From Nitrospinae bacterium RIFCSPLOWO2_12_FULL_45_22 (GTDB taxonomy: Bacteria; 2-12-FULL-45-22): a stretch of DNA of 12,144 nucleotides. Below the pieces are notes generated by a model. It ran no database searches. It was not told the DNA's origin and saw only the letters and a program-made list of their open reading frames with translations. The position numbers and the translations under genes were made by a program. Below, piece by piece: positions 6,129 through 12,144 of the stretch. Within the stretch, counting starts at the first letter, position 1. Each line of letters begins with the position of its first letter. The stretch spans positions 1 through 12,144 of the forward strand of contig MHDQ01000077.1 in assembly GCA_001803565.1 (NCBI GenBank), given 5' to 3'.

Positions 6129-6752
6129 CTATTTAAGGAAGTTTTTGAAGAAGTCGGTAAACTCCCGGGGCTCTTCCTTGCCTCCCTCCATTATCCTAAT
6201 GATCTTCCCCTTTTTATCTCGTAAAGAAACCCGCTGGGTCAGCATCTTGAACCCAAAGGCCGTAATGAGTTCTTTGATGAATTCCCGATCTTCTGGTTCT
6301 ACTAAATTAGTTATAACAATCTCATTATCGCGGGCTAAAGCCTGGAGCAATTGAGCCGTAATAACGGGTTCTCCGATCAGCAGATTATTATCAATTCCGT
6401 TTCGCGCTCCAAACAAATCACCCCAATCTATTCCTGCACTGAGCTTCAGGGGAAAATTTAACCTCTCTAGGGCTACCATTATCTCCAGAGCAGTTTTTAT
6501 GGCATTATTGATATCCTGTCTTAAATCAGGAGCCAGATTAAAAAGGGCTAAAAAACCCCACCCGGAAAAACTTATCAGCTCCCCTTGCCCCCCTCTTATC
6601 AAAGGGGTTAATAGGTCGAGGAGGGAAGTGATGTGGGAGTTTATCAGACCAGGTTCCCTCTGCTCGATCAATGGTTGGATCAGTTCATTGAGGTTAAAAA
6701 TATCGGCGGACAGAACCACCCCTTCTTCCACCATAGAGCTATTGGTTTTCAT
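6129..6752 (-). CDS. Degenerate class III adenylate/guanylate cyclase-homology domain protein
   Basis: The 207-residue protein aligns by eye with one class III cyclase domain. SADIFNLNEL (15-24) corresponds to the first metal strand and keeps Asp17. SGWGFLALF (63-71) matches the GDGFMAVF hairpin, LSAGIDWGDLFG (104-115) matches the IGIHxGxxxxG strand, and IGEPVITAQLLQALA (126-140) matches the IGDxVNxAxRL helix. Catalytic positions are lost: the second metal Asp is Trp65, the substrate-selecting Lys is Ser61, and the Asn and Arg of the last motif are Ile131 and Leu135. It is therefore probably not a cyclase; a nucleotide-sensing or purely structural role is inference. The frame is intact and it precedes the PHP gene by 52 bp. 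The ATG has no good Shine-Dalgarno, and an internal ATG at 6734 has none either. Confidence 0.65.
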   Translation of the reverse strand: MKTNSSMVEEGVVLSADIFNLNELIQPLIEQREPGLINSHITSLLDLLTPLIRGGQGELISFSGWGFLALFNLAPDLRQDINNAIKTALEIMVALERLNFPLKLSAGIDWGDLFGARNGIDNNLLIGEPVITAQLLQALARDNEIVITNLVEPEDREFIKELITAFGFKMLTQRVSLRDKKGKIIRIMEGGKEEPREFTDFFKNFLK

Positions 6753-6775
6753 CTTACAGCATTAAATTATGTTTA

Positions 6776-6873
6776 GGACGCAGATTCACGCAGATAATAT
6801 AAGATTAGTCATTGATCATTGACTAATGACCAGTGATCAATGACGATAAATAATATCCTGATAATCTGCGTCC
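6776..6873. repeat. 98-bp element with 11-bp terminal inverted repeats and nested heptamers
   Basis: Perfect terminal inverted repeats GGACGCAGATT (6776-6786) and AATCTGCGTCC (6863-6873) bound the element. Its centre (6805-6844) is five consecutive heptamers of the TTAGTCA/TTGATCA type plus a partial one. These include a perfect 11-bp inverted repeat, GTCATTGATCA (6808-6818) with TGATCAATGAC (6834-6844). There is no coding capacity, so it resembles a MITE or REP-type element. It sits directly upstream of the pseudo-cyclase gene and must be in, or just before, that gene's leader. Confidence 0.7.
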
Positions 6874-6945
6874 AAAATGGAAATTCCTCTGCAATCCTGT
6901 TAAATCTGTTACCACACAAAGGAGTGGGCAGTAAGTAGTCACTCC

Positions 6946-6973
6946 TAACAGCTTACTGTTTACTGCTCACTGC
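6946..6973. repeat. Four tandem heptamers of a GCAGTAA-type family
   Basis: On the + strand TAACAGC, TTACTGT, TTACTGC and TCACTGC follow head to tail; on the minus strand they read GCAGTGA, GCAGTAA, ACAGTAA and GCTGTTA. An inverted copy, GGCAGTAAGTAGT, lies at 6928-6940, so the transcript downstream of argB can form a hairpin. No T-run follows, so it is not an obvious terminator. It differs in sequence from the TAATGAC family but has the same 7-bp period. Confidence 0.6.
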
Positions 6974-6987
6974 TCTACGGGGAATAG

Positions 6988-7920
6988 TTACAGTATGATT
7001 TGGGTGCCGATCCCTTCTTCGGTAAAGATTTCCAGGAGGAGGGCATGGTTGGTCCGGCCATCAATAATATGGGCTTTGGCTACCTGGGTTTCTAATGCCC
7101 TGAGGCAAGCCTTTACCTTGGGGATCATACCCCCACTAATAACTCCTCTCTCTATCAATCTTTGCAATTCGTCTGCCTTCAAGGTAGATAATAGCGCCCC
7201 ATCCGGGGTTAAAACGCCAGGGGTATCGGTCAGCAAGACAACCTTTTCTGCCTTCAAGGCGGCAGCAATCTCCCCCGCAGCATCATCGGCATTAATATTA
7301 TAGGTCTCACCCCTCTCTCCTTCACCGATAGGCGCTATGATGGGGATGAAACCCTTCTCTTCCAGCGTAGACAATATCTCGGGATTTATATGTACGATCC
7401 GTCCTACCATCCCTAGATCAATATCGAGCGGAATCTCTAGGGCCTGGGCATTATTCCCCTCTTCAAGTCGAACATGCTCACCCACTGCCCCTGAGCTATT
7501 GAGGTGATTAAGATTGAGTTTATCAGCTTTGATCAACTGACCATCTTTACCACTCAAGCCCACAGCCCTACCACCAAAATGATTGATCAGACCCACAATC
7601 TCTTTATTTATTTGACCCACTAAAACCATCTCCACTATATCCATGGTCTCGGCATCAGTAATCCGTAAACCCTGGAAGAATCGGCTCTCTTTACCTAATC
7701 TCTTCAGCATATCACCTATCTGCGGGCCTCCACCATGGACAATAACCGGATTTATGCCCACCAGTTTTAGTAAGATAATATCCTGGGCAAAGGCATTCTT
7801 CAGTTCCTGCTTGATCATGGTGCTCCCACCATATTTTATTACCACGGTCTTATGCCGAAATTTTTGGATATAAGGTAGGGCCTCTATCAGCACCTCAGCC
7901 TTTTCCGCTAAACTCTTCAT
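6988..7920 (-). CDS. argB: Acetylglutamate kinase, arginine-sensitive type
   Basis: N-acetylglutamate kinase catalyses the ATP-dependent phosphorylation of N-acetyl-L-glutamate, the second step of arginine biosynthesis. At 310 residues it shows KYGGSTM (29-35) with active-site Lys29, the substrate loop VHGGGPQI (61-68), LRITDAET (85-92, Arg86), [17 protein letters not shown] (208-224; Asn210, Asp212), LLTDTPGVL (229-237) and GGMIPKV (263-269, Lys268). The N-terminal helix [11 protein letters not shown] (11-21) and the C-terminal EGIGTQI are features of hexameric, arginine-inhibited enzymes, so feedback inhibition is expected. KYGGST replaces the usual KYGGNA. The segment between KADKL and VGRIVHI (about 131-177) is somewhat longer than usual. 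No other arg gene is in the window; hslU precedes it. The ATG follows a purine-rich GAGAGGAC. Confidence 0.96.
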   Translation of the reverse strand: MKSLAEKAEVLIEALPYIQKFRHKTVVIKYGGSTMIKQELKNAFAQDIILLKLVGINPVIVHGGGPQIGDMLKRLGKESRFFQGLRITDAETMDIVEMVLVGQINKEIVGLINHFGGRAVGLSGKDGQLIKADKLNLNHLNSSGAVGEHVRLEEGNNAQALEIPLDIDLGMVGRIVHINPEILSTLEEKGFIPIIAPIGEGERGETYNINADDAAGEIAAALKAEKVVLLTDTPGVLTPDGALLSTLKADELQRLIERGVISGGMIPKVKACLRALETQVAKAHIIDGRTNHALLLEIFTEEGIGTQIIL

Positions 7921-7952
7921 GTCCTCTCTTTCTCCTTTACTCTGCAGCCTAA

Positions 7953-8004
7953 CAGGGATCAGATGTCAGCTTTATGGTCTCTATGCCCTGATCCCCGATC
8001 CCTG
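7953..8004. repeat. GGGATCA-type inverted repeat in the hslU-argB gap
   Basis: CAGGGATC (7953-7960) is the reverse complement of GATCCCTG (7997-8004), and GGGATCAG (7955-7962) is the reverse complement of CTGATCCC (7988-7995), so two overlapping 8-bp stems are possible. On the minus strand the right side reads as adjacent heptamers GGGATCG and GGGATCA. It occupies most of the 94-bp gap. It could form a hairpin between the hslU and argB cistrons but lacks a terminator T-run. Confidence 0.55.
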
Positions 8005-8014
8005 GCCCCTGCTT

Positions 8015-9373
8015 TTAGAGAATATAGCGACTCAAGTCCTCATCCTTCACTACATCAGCTAGTTGATCCCTCACATACCCGGCATCTATTGTCTTCTTCT
8101 TATCGGTACCATCTGAGGCCTCAAAAGATATCTCTTCTAACAACTTTTCCATGATAGTATGTAGCCGGCGGGCCCCGATATTTTCTGTCCGCTGATTGAT
8201 CTGTTCGCCCATAGAGGCAATTTCTGCAATGGCATCATCGGTGAACTGGAGTTCTAACCCCTCGGTTTGCAATAGGGCCGTATATTGCCTGATTAAGGCA
8301 TTCTCTGGCTCGGTAAGGATGCGGATAAAGTCCTCCCGGGACAGGGACTCAAGTTCGACTCTTATAGGGAAGCGGCCCTGCATCTCTGGTATTAAATCTG
8401 ATGGTTTAGTACTATGAAAGGCCCCGGCAGCAATAAAAAGGATATGATCGGTCTTTACCGGGCCATATTTGGTGGTAACGGTAGAGCCTTCTACAATAGG
8501 CAAAAGATCCCTCTGAACCCCTTCTCTTGAGACATCAGGTCCATGGCTCATACCCCGGCCCGCGATCTTATCTATCTCATCCAGGAAAATAATGCCAGAC
8601 TCTTCTACTCTCCTTAGCGCTTCCTGGATGACTTTATCCATATCAATCAGCTTCTTGGCCTCTTCTTCCTTGAGAATGATCAGGGCTTCAGGTATTTTTA
8701 TCTTCCGTCGCTTTTTTCGTTGGGGTAATAGATTCCCTAACATATCCTTCAAATTTATATCCATATCTTCTATGCCAGTAGCAGAAACTACTTCAATCAT
8801 AGGAAAGAACTGCTCGGGTTGTTCTATCTCTACTATGCGCTCTTTTAGCTTCCCTTCCTTTAGGTAGTTCCGTAGCTTCTCCCGGCTCTTTTTATATTGT
8901 TGCTCTTCCTGGCTTTCCAACCCTTCTATGCCCTCTATCTCTTTTTTAGAAAATGGTTTTGGTGGTAATAATAGATCCAGGAGCCGCTCCTCGGCATTGA
9001 CCTCTGTTTGTTTACTGACTTCCTGCATCTTTTCTTCTTTAACCATATTCTTACCCAGCTCTACCAACTCCCTTACCATAGACTCTACGTCCCGGCCTAC
9101 ATAACCTACTTCAGTAAATTTGGTTGCCTCTACCTTGATAAAGGGAGAATTGGTCAATTTTGCCAGACGTCGGGCAATCTCGGTCTTGCCTACACCAGTA
9201 GGGCCGATCATAATAATATTTTTAGGGGCTATCTCTTCTCTCAACCCTTCAGGCAATTGCTGTCGGCGCCATCTATTCCTCAATGCAATAGCCACCGACC
9301 GCTTGGCATTTTTCTGGCCAATGATATATTTGTCTAGTTCCGCCACGATCTGCTTGGGGGTAAATGTTTCCAT
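8015..9373 (-). CDS. hslU: ATP-dependent protease ATPase subunit HslU (ClpY)
   Basis: HslU is the hexameric AAA+ unfoldase that feeds substrates into the HslV peptidase in the cytoplasm. The 452-residue length is normal. Motifs: N-terminal [16 protein letters not shown] (5-20), Walker A GPTGVGKT (57-64), pore loop GYVGRD (90-95), a charged insertion (I) domain around 105-235, Walker B IIFLDEID (261-268), Arg-finger region QGRFPIR (332-338) and sensor 2 GARR (400-403). The C-terminal tail DLSRYIL (446-452), which docks into HslV, is intact, so both halves of the protease should be functional. It follows hslV by 38 bp; GAGGAG lies 10 nt before the ATG. The order xerC-hslV-hslU suggests one transcript. 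Confidence 0.97.
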   Translation of the reverse strand: METFTPKQIVAELDKYIIGQKNAKRSVAIALRNRWRRQQLPEGLREEIAPKNIIMIGPTGVGKTEIARRLAKLTNSPFIKVEATKFTEVGYVGRDVESMVRELVELGKNMVKEEKMQEVSKQTEVNAEERLLDLLLPPKPFSKKEIEGIEGLESQEEQQYKKSREKLRNYLKEGKLKERIVEIEQPEQFFPMIEVVSATGIEDMDINLKDMLGNLLPQRKKRRKIKIPEALIILKEEEAKKLIDMDKVIQEALRRVEESGIIFLDEIDKIAGRGMSHGPDVSREGVQRDLLPIVEGSTVTTKYGPVKTDHILFIAAGAFHSTKPSDLIPEMQGRFPIRVELESLSREDFIRILTEPENALIRQYTALLQTEGLELQFTDDAIAEIASMGEQINQRTENIGARRLHTIMEKLLEEISFEASDGTDKKKTIDAGYVRDQLADVVKDEDLSRYIL

Positions 9374-9411
9374 AAGATAAAATCTCCTCAGCCATTATCT
9401 TAATCTTTCAA

Positions 9412-9948
9412 TTAATCTAGCGCTAGCTCTTCGATAGTGATGTGTTCATTAGTATAGATACATATAGCAGCAGCGATTTTCATGGCTTCCTGGACAAGCT
9501 GCCGCGCAGCTAGATTAGAGTGTGCCAGCAAAGCCCGGGCGGCTGCTAAGGCATACGCACCACCTGAGCCTATGCCGATGATGCCATCTTCCGGCTCAAT
9601 AATCTCGCCCGTGCCAGAAATTATGAAGGAGTTTTTCTTGTCCACAACGGCTAATAGGGCCTCCAGGGGGCGTAGTATCTTATCTGTACGCCAGTCCTTA
9701 GCTAATTCTACGGCAGCCCGGGGTAAGTTACCGCGGAATTCTTCTAGCTTCGCCTCAAAGCGGGAAAAAAGGGCAAAGGCATCGGCTGCCGCTCCAGCAA
9801 AACCAGTTAAGACCTGACCATTATACATACGCCTTACCTTAGAAGCATTATGTTTCATGATGGTATTGCCTAAGCTTACCTGGCCATCACCAGCCAGCAC
9901 TACTTTACCTTTATGCCTGACAGATAAGATAGTTGTGCCATGGAACAA
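9412..9948 (-). CDS. hslV: ATP-dependent protease peptidase subunit HslV (ClpQ)
   Basis: HslV is the proteasome-like threonine peptidase of the HslVU complex. The product is 178 residues. The sequence begins MFHGTTIL, so removal of a four-residue leader would expose Thr5 as the catalytic N-terminal threonine, as in Bacillus-type ClpQ with FHATT. Lys37 is then position 33 of the mature chain, matching the conserved catalytic lysine. Other family signatures are [15 protein letters not shown] (18-32), [13 protein letters not shown] (48-60), and [17 protein letters not shown] (124-140). The start is TTG with a very strong Shine-Dalgarno (GGGAGGAGGGAG) about 4-7 nt upstream, and only 17 bp separate it from xerC. 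Confidence 0.97.
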   Translation of the reverse strand: MFHGTTILSVRHKGKVVLAGDGQVSLGNTIMKHNASKVRRMYNGQVLTGFAGAAADAFALFSRFEAKLEEFRGNLPRAAVELAKDWRTDKILRPLEALLAVVDKKNSFIISGTGEIIEPEDGIIGIGSGGAYALAAARALLAHSNLAARQLVQEAMKIAAAICIYTNEHITIEELALD

Positions 9949-9965
9949 ATTACTCCCTCCTCCCT

Positions 9966-10856
9966 CTATTGTTTGGCCCGGGGATGGGCCTTGTCATATA
10001 CCTCCATGAGCTTATCAACACTAACATGGGTATAACGCTGAGTAGTGGATAAGCTGGCATGGCCCAGGAGTTCCTGGATCATCCTCAAATCTGCGCCCGC
10101 ATCCAACAGGTGAGTAGCAAAGGTATGCCGCAAGGCATGGGGGCTGATATGTCTATTCAGGGCACATTTATGGACATATTTATTGACAATATTGCGGACA
10201 GACCGATCAGTTAAAGGGCCGCCAAAACGGTTCAAAAATACTGCCCCAGAGACCTCATCCCCCATTAGTTCTGATCTTCTAAGGAGATATTCCCGCAAGG
10301 CCATGGCTGCCTTGGAACCTAAAAACGCTATCCGCTCTTTTTTCCCTTTCCCTTTAACTTTTATTACCCTTAACTCCAGGTTAAGATCCTCTACCGCAAG
10401 AGAAACGAGTTCACTGACCCTGATCCCGGTAGCATACAACACCTCCAGGATAGCCTTGTCCCGCAATCCCAGAACCGATCTGGTATCCGGAGTATCAAGT
10501 AACTGAAAGACTTCGTCTATAGGCAAAAAAGTGGGCAGTTTCTGGTCTTTTTTAGGTGAAGCCACTAAGGCCGTAGGATTCTTTACCAGGTGGCCTTCCC
10601 GCTGTAGGAACCTAAAAAAGCTCCTTATACATGCCAATTTTCGGCCAACAGAGCTCCGCTTATTGCCCTGGCTGAGCAAATGGCCCAGGAAGGCCCTGAG
10701 GGTTAACTTGTTTACCTTAGAGATATCTACCTGTTCCCTCTCCTGCAGGAATTGATAGAATTGGCCTAAATCACTCAGGTAATTCCTTACCGTATGAGGC
10801 GAGTAGCCTTTTTCGATCTCCAGATAGGCATTAAATGCCTGGATATATTCCTCCAA
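9966..10856 (-). CDS. xerC: Tyrosine recombinase XerC (CodV-type)
   Basis: A 296-residue site-specific tyrosine recombinase that, with a XerD partner, resolves chromosome dimers at dif. The N-terminal core-binding domain (about 1-95, [19 protein letters not shown]) precedes the catalytic domain. The active-site residues are all present: Arg146 (ATGIRVSEL), Lys169 (VKGKGKKER), His240 and Arg243 ([10 protein letters not shown]), His266 (LLGHASLS) and Tyr275 (TTQRYTH). The place between trmFO and hslVU is the codV position of Firmicutes, which favours XerC over a phage integrase. The start is TTG: an in-frame TAA lies two codons before it and no ATG or GTG is available. AAAGGGG lies about 11 nt upstream. 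hslV follows after 17 bp. Confidence 0.9.
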   Translation of the reverse strand: MEEYIQAFNAYLEIEKGYSPHTVRNYLSDLGQFYQFLQEREQVDISKVNKLTLRAFLGHLLSQGNKRSSVGRKLACIRSFFRFLQREGHLVKNPTALVASPKKDQKLPTFLPIDEVFQLLDTPDTRSVLGLRDKAILEVLYATGIRVSELVSLAVEDLNLELRVIKVKGKGKKERIAFLGSKAAMALREYLLRRSELMGDEVSGAVFLNRFGGPLTDRSVRNIVNKYVHKCALNRHISPHALRHTFATHLLDAGADLRMIQELLGHASLSTTQRYTHVSVDKLMEVYDKAHPRAKQ

Positions 10857-10880
10857 ATTCTTTTAACCCCTTTCTGTTTT

Positions 10881-10901
10881 GTCATGGGTCATTGGTCAGT
10901 T
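10881..10901. repeat. Three GTCATTG-type heptamers upstream of xerC
   Basis: On the + strand GTCATGG, GTCATTG and GTCAGTT follow with an exact 7-bp period. This is the same family as at 1603-1662, 6805-6844 and 11060-11073. It lies about 25 bp before the xerC start, within its leader. Confidence 0.55.
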
Positions 10902-10928
10902 ATTATAATAACATAACTCCATTCACAA
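10902..10928 (-). promoter_or_regulatory. Possible weak promoter before xerC
   Basis: On the minus strand a perfect -10 TATAAT (10902-10907) lies 15 nt after TTGTGA (10923-10928). The spacer is short for sigma-70 and the -35 is only a partial match. The -10 sits inside a perfect 12-bp palindrome TTATTATAATAA (10900-10911), which could give the motif by chance. If real, it would start the xerC-hslVU transcript independently of trmFO. Confidence 0.3.
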
Positions 10929-11040
10929 GTGTTACTCCTGGGATCAATAACGATGCCTGGCCGAGGTCTATAGGCGATGTGGATGAAAATTCTTATGGGT
11001 GTGGCTATTCTTTGTCAGAAATCCATTAACAATGGTAGTG

Positions 11041-11056
11041 GCAGAGCTTGCTCTGC
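11041..11056. repeat. Short hairpin at the trmFO stop
   Basis: GCAGAGC-TT-GCTCTGC is a perfect 7-bp stem with a 2-nt loop; flanking bases allow a looser extension. Its last base is the first base of the trmFO stop codon (11056-11058, read on the minus strand). No T-run follows, so it is more likely a REP-type palindrome than an intrinsic terminator, though it may protect the trmFO transcript end. Confidence 0.5.
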
Positions 11057-12144
11057 TAGTAATGACTAATGACCAGTTTAATCTCATGCTGCCATTCTTC
11101 TATAGCCTTTAGGGCCCGCAAGGCTAAGAGGTTCTTTTTCTCTCTTTTATTTTTTATTCTAACCTCTAATGGAGGTAATAAGCCATAGTTAAAATTCATG
11201 GGCTGGAAAGAGCTGGGGTTGGCCTGGGTAAGGTAGGCTACCAGGGCCCCCAGGGCGGTAATATCTTTTGGCACAGTAAGTTCTTTGCCCTGTATAAGTC
11301 TGGCGGCATTAATCCCGGCCAATAGGCCAGTAGCTACTGACTCCAAATAACCCTCTACACCGGTAATTTGCCCGGCAAAAAACCAATTTAATCTAATACG
11401 TAATTGCAAGGTCTTGAGCAGGAGCTTGGGGGCATTGATAAACGTGTTGCGGTGCAAGCTGCCAAAGCGGAAAAACTCCCCGCGCTCTAACCCCGGTATC
11501 AAGCGAAATACCCTCTTTTGTTCCGGGTAAGTGAGCTTGGTCTGGAACCCTACCAGGTTATAATGGCTAGCCTGCAGATTCTCTTTCCTCAATTGCACCA
11601 CAGCATAGGGTGTCTTATTGCTGCCGGGATATTTTAAGCCCACTGGCTTAAGGGGTCCGTATGCCAGGGCTTCTCGGCCCCTTGATGCCAATTCTTCTAT
11701 AGGCAGACAGGCTTCAAAAAAGGCCCTTTGCTCAAAATCCCGGGGCAGGACCTTTCCGGCATGGATTAATTCTTGCACCAGACGATCATATTCCTCTTTA
11801 TTCAGGGGACAGTTCAGATAATCCTTTCCACCCTTATCATAGCGGGAGGCGAAAAAGGTTTTATTGTAGTCAATAGATTCTCCATCTATTATAGGAGATA
11901 TGGCATCATAAAAATGGAGGTTTTTTTCCCCGGTCAGTTGCGAGAGATATTGGGCCAGGGGATCAGAAGTCAGGGGGCCAGAGGCAATGATCACTACTTG
12001 CTCTGGTGGCAATACAGTTACTTCTTCTCGGTGTATTGCGATATTTGGGTGGGTTTCCAATGCAGCGGTCACCTGTTCGGCAAAGGTTTTCCGGTCAACG
12101 GCCAGGGCACTGCCGGCCGGTACCCGGCTCTGCTCGGCTATCTG
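11056..12144 (-). CDS. trmFO: TrmFO, folate/FAD-dependent tRNA (uracil-54-C5)-methyltransferase, 5' end cut by window
   Basis: TrmFO makes ribothymidine at position 54 of tRNA using methylenetetrahydrofolate and FAD. The frame is open to the window edge, so 362 residues are visible and roughly 80 N-terminal residues, with the first FAD-binding GAGLAG motif, are missing. Visible signatures: VPAGSALAVDRKTFAEQVT (bases about 12070-12123), FYDAISPIIDGESIDY, SRYDKGGKDYLNCPLNKEEY, FFEACLPIEELASRG with a conserved cysteine likely to be catalytic, PYAVVQLRKEN, and the C-terminal FAD-binding GQITGVEGYLESVATGLLAG. The ending KLVISHY is encoded by two GTCATTA heptamers just before the stop. The gene precedes xerC by 199 bp, as gid precedes codV in Bacillus. 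Confidence 0.95.
   Translation of the reverse strand, partial: QIAEQSRVPAGSALAVDRKTFAEQVTAALETHPNIAIHREEVTVLPPEQVVIIASGPLTSDPLAQYLSQLTGEKNLHFYDAISPIIDGESIDYNKTFFASRYDKGGKDYLNCPLNKEEYDRLVQELIHAGKVLPRDFEQRAFFEACLPIEELASRGREALAYGPLKPVGLKYPGSNKTPYAVVQLRKENLQASHYNLVGFQTKLTYPEQKRVFRLIPGLERGEFFRFGSLHRNTFINAPKLLLKTLQLRIRLNWFFAGQITGVEGYLESVATGLLAGINAARLIQGKELTVPKDITALGALVAYLTQANPSSFQPMNFNYGLLPPLEVRIKNKREKKNLLALRALKAIEEWQHEIKLVISHY
11060..11073. repeat. Two TAATGAC heptamers inside the 3' end of trmFO
   Basis: Two perfect tandem TAATGAC units on the + strand, reading GTCATTAGTCATTA on the coding strand, encode the VISHY end of TrmFO directly before the stop codon. The heptamer is the consensus of the family found at three other places in the window. 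Confidence 0.65.

Noticed and set aside
8196-9380. Several plus-strand open frames of 73-109 codons opposite hslU
   Set aside because: They are antisense shadows of a clearly conserved gene with low-complexity, serine-rich translations.
9966-10856. Phage or genomic-island integrase rather than XerC
   Set aside because: The gene lies in the conserved codV position between trmFO and hslVU, and no attachment site, tRNA or phage gene is nearby.
10835-11029. Plus-strand open frame of 64 codons in the trmFO-xerC gap
   Set aside because: It overlaps the 5' end of xerC on the opposite strand, has no recognisable domain, and its residues are not a convincing gene remnant.

Overview
This is a protein-coding window in which every supported gene lies on the minus strand, so transcription runs from base 12144 towards base 1. 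The genes suggest a free-living anaerobic or microaerophilic bacterium of moderate GC. It has a folate-dependent tRNA methyltransferase (TrmFO), an HslVU protease, arginine biosynthesis, a ferritin/rubrerythrin-like protein, and a pair of proteins from the benzoyl-CoA reductase / 2-hydroxyacyl-CoA dehydratase superfamily, whose iron-sulfur enzymes are normally oxygen-sensitive. The order trmFO-xerC-hslV-hslU matches the gid-codV-clpQ-clpY cluster of Bacillus-type Firmicutes, but codY is absent and argB follows instead. The many short palindromic and heptameric intergenic repeats are typical of uncultured anaerobes. I cannot assign a phylum from the sequence alone.

Layout in transcription order: (1) 12144-11056, trmFO, cut at its 5' end by the window edge. 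(2) 10856-8015, xerC, hslV and hslU, closely spaced. (3) 7920-6988, argB. (4) 6752-6129, a degenerate class III nucleotide-cyclase homologue, followed by 6076-5552, a small PHP-domain phosphoesterase. (5) 5437-2929, two BcrC/BcrB-like subunits behind a near-consensus sigma-70 promoter. (6) 2577-432, two ArsA/Get3-type ATPases behind their own likely promoter, then a ferritin-like protein (445-1) that overlaps the second ATPase and runs off the window.

The first half is housekeeping: tRNA modification, chromosome dimer resolution, proteolysis and arginine synthesis. The second half is accessory metabolism. The BcrCB-like pair has no visible ASKHA-type activator ATPase. The ArsA pair combines one canonical deviant P-loop (GKGGVGKST) with one that lacks the signature lysine (GSGGVGKTS), as in the paired ArsA/Get3 homologues of mycobacteria.

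The gaps contain several families of short repeats. A TAATGAC/GTCATTA heptamer family occurs at five places and supplies the last codons of two unrelated genes, giving both an LVISH tail. There is also a 98-bp element with 11-bp terminal inverted repeats, a 59-bp palindromic element, a GCAGTAA-type heptamer array, a GGGATCA-type inverted repeat and an octamer array. The only gene-free stretch over 300 bases (2578-2928) holds the palindromic element, the putative promoter of the ArsA genes with an inverted repeat over its -35 box, and the leader of those genes; I see no convincing gene in it. I saw no tRNA, rRNA, CRISPR array or insertion sequence.
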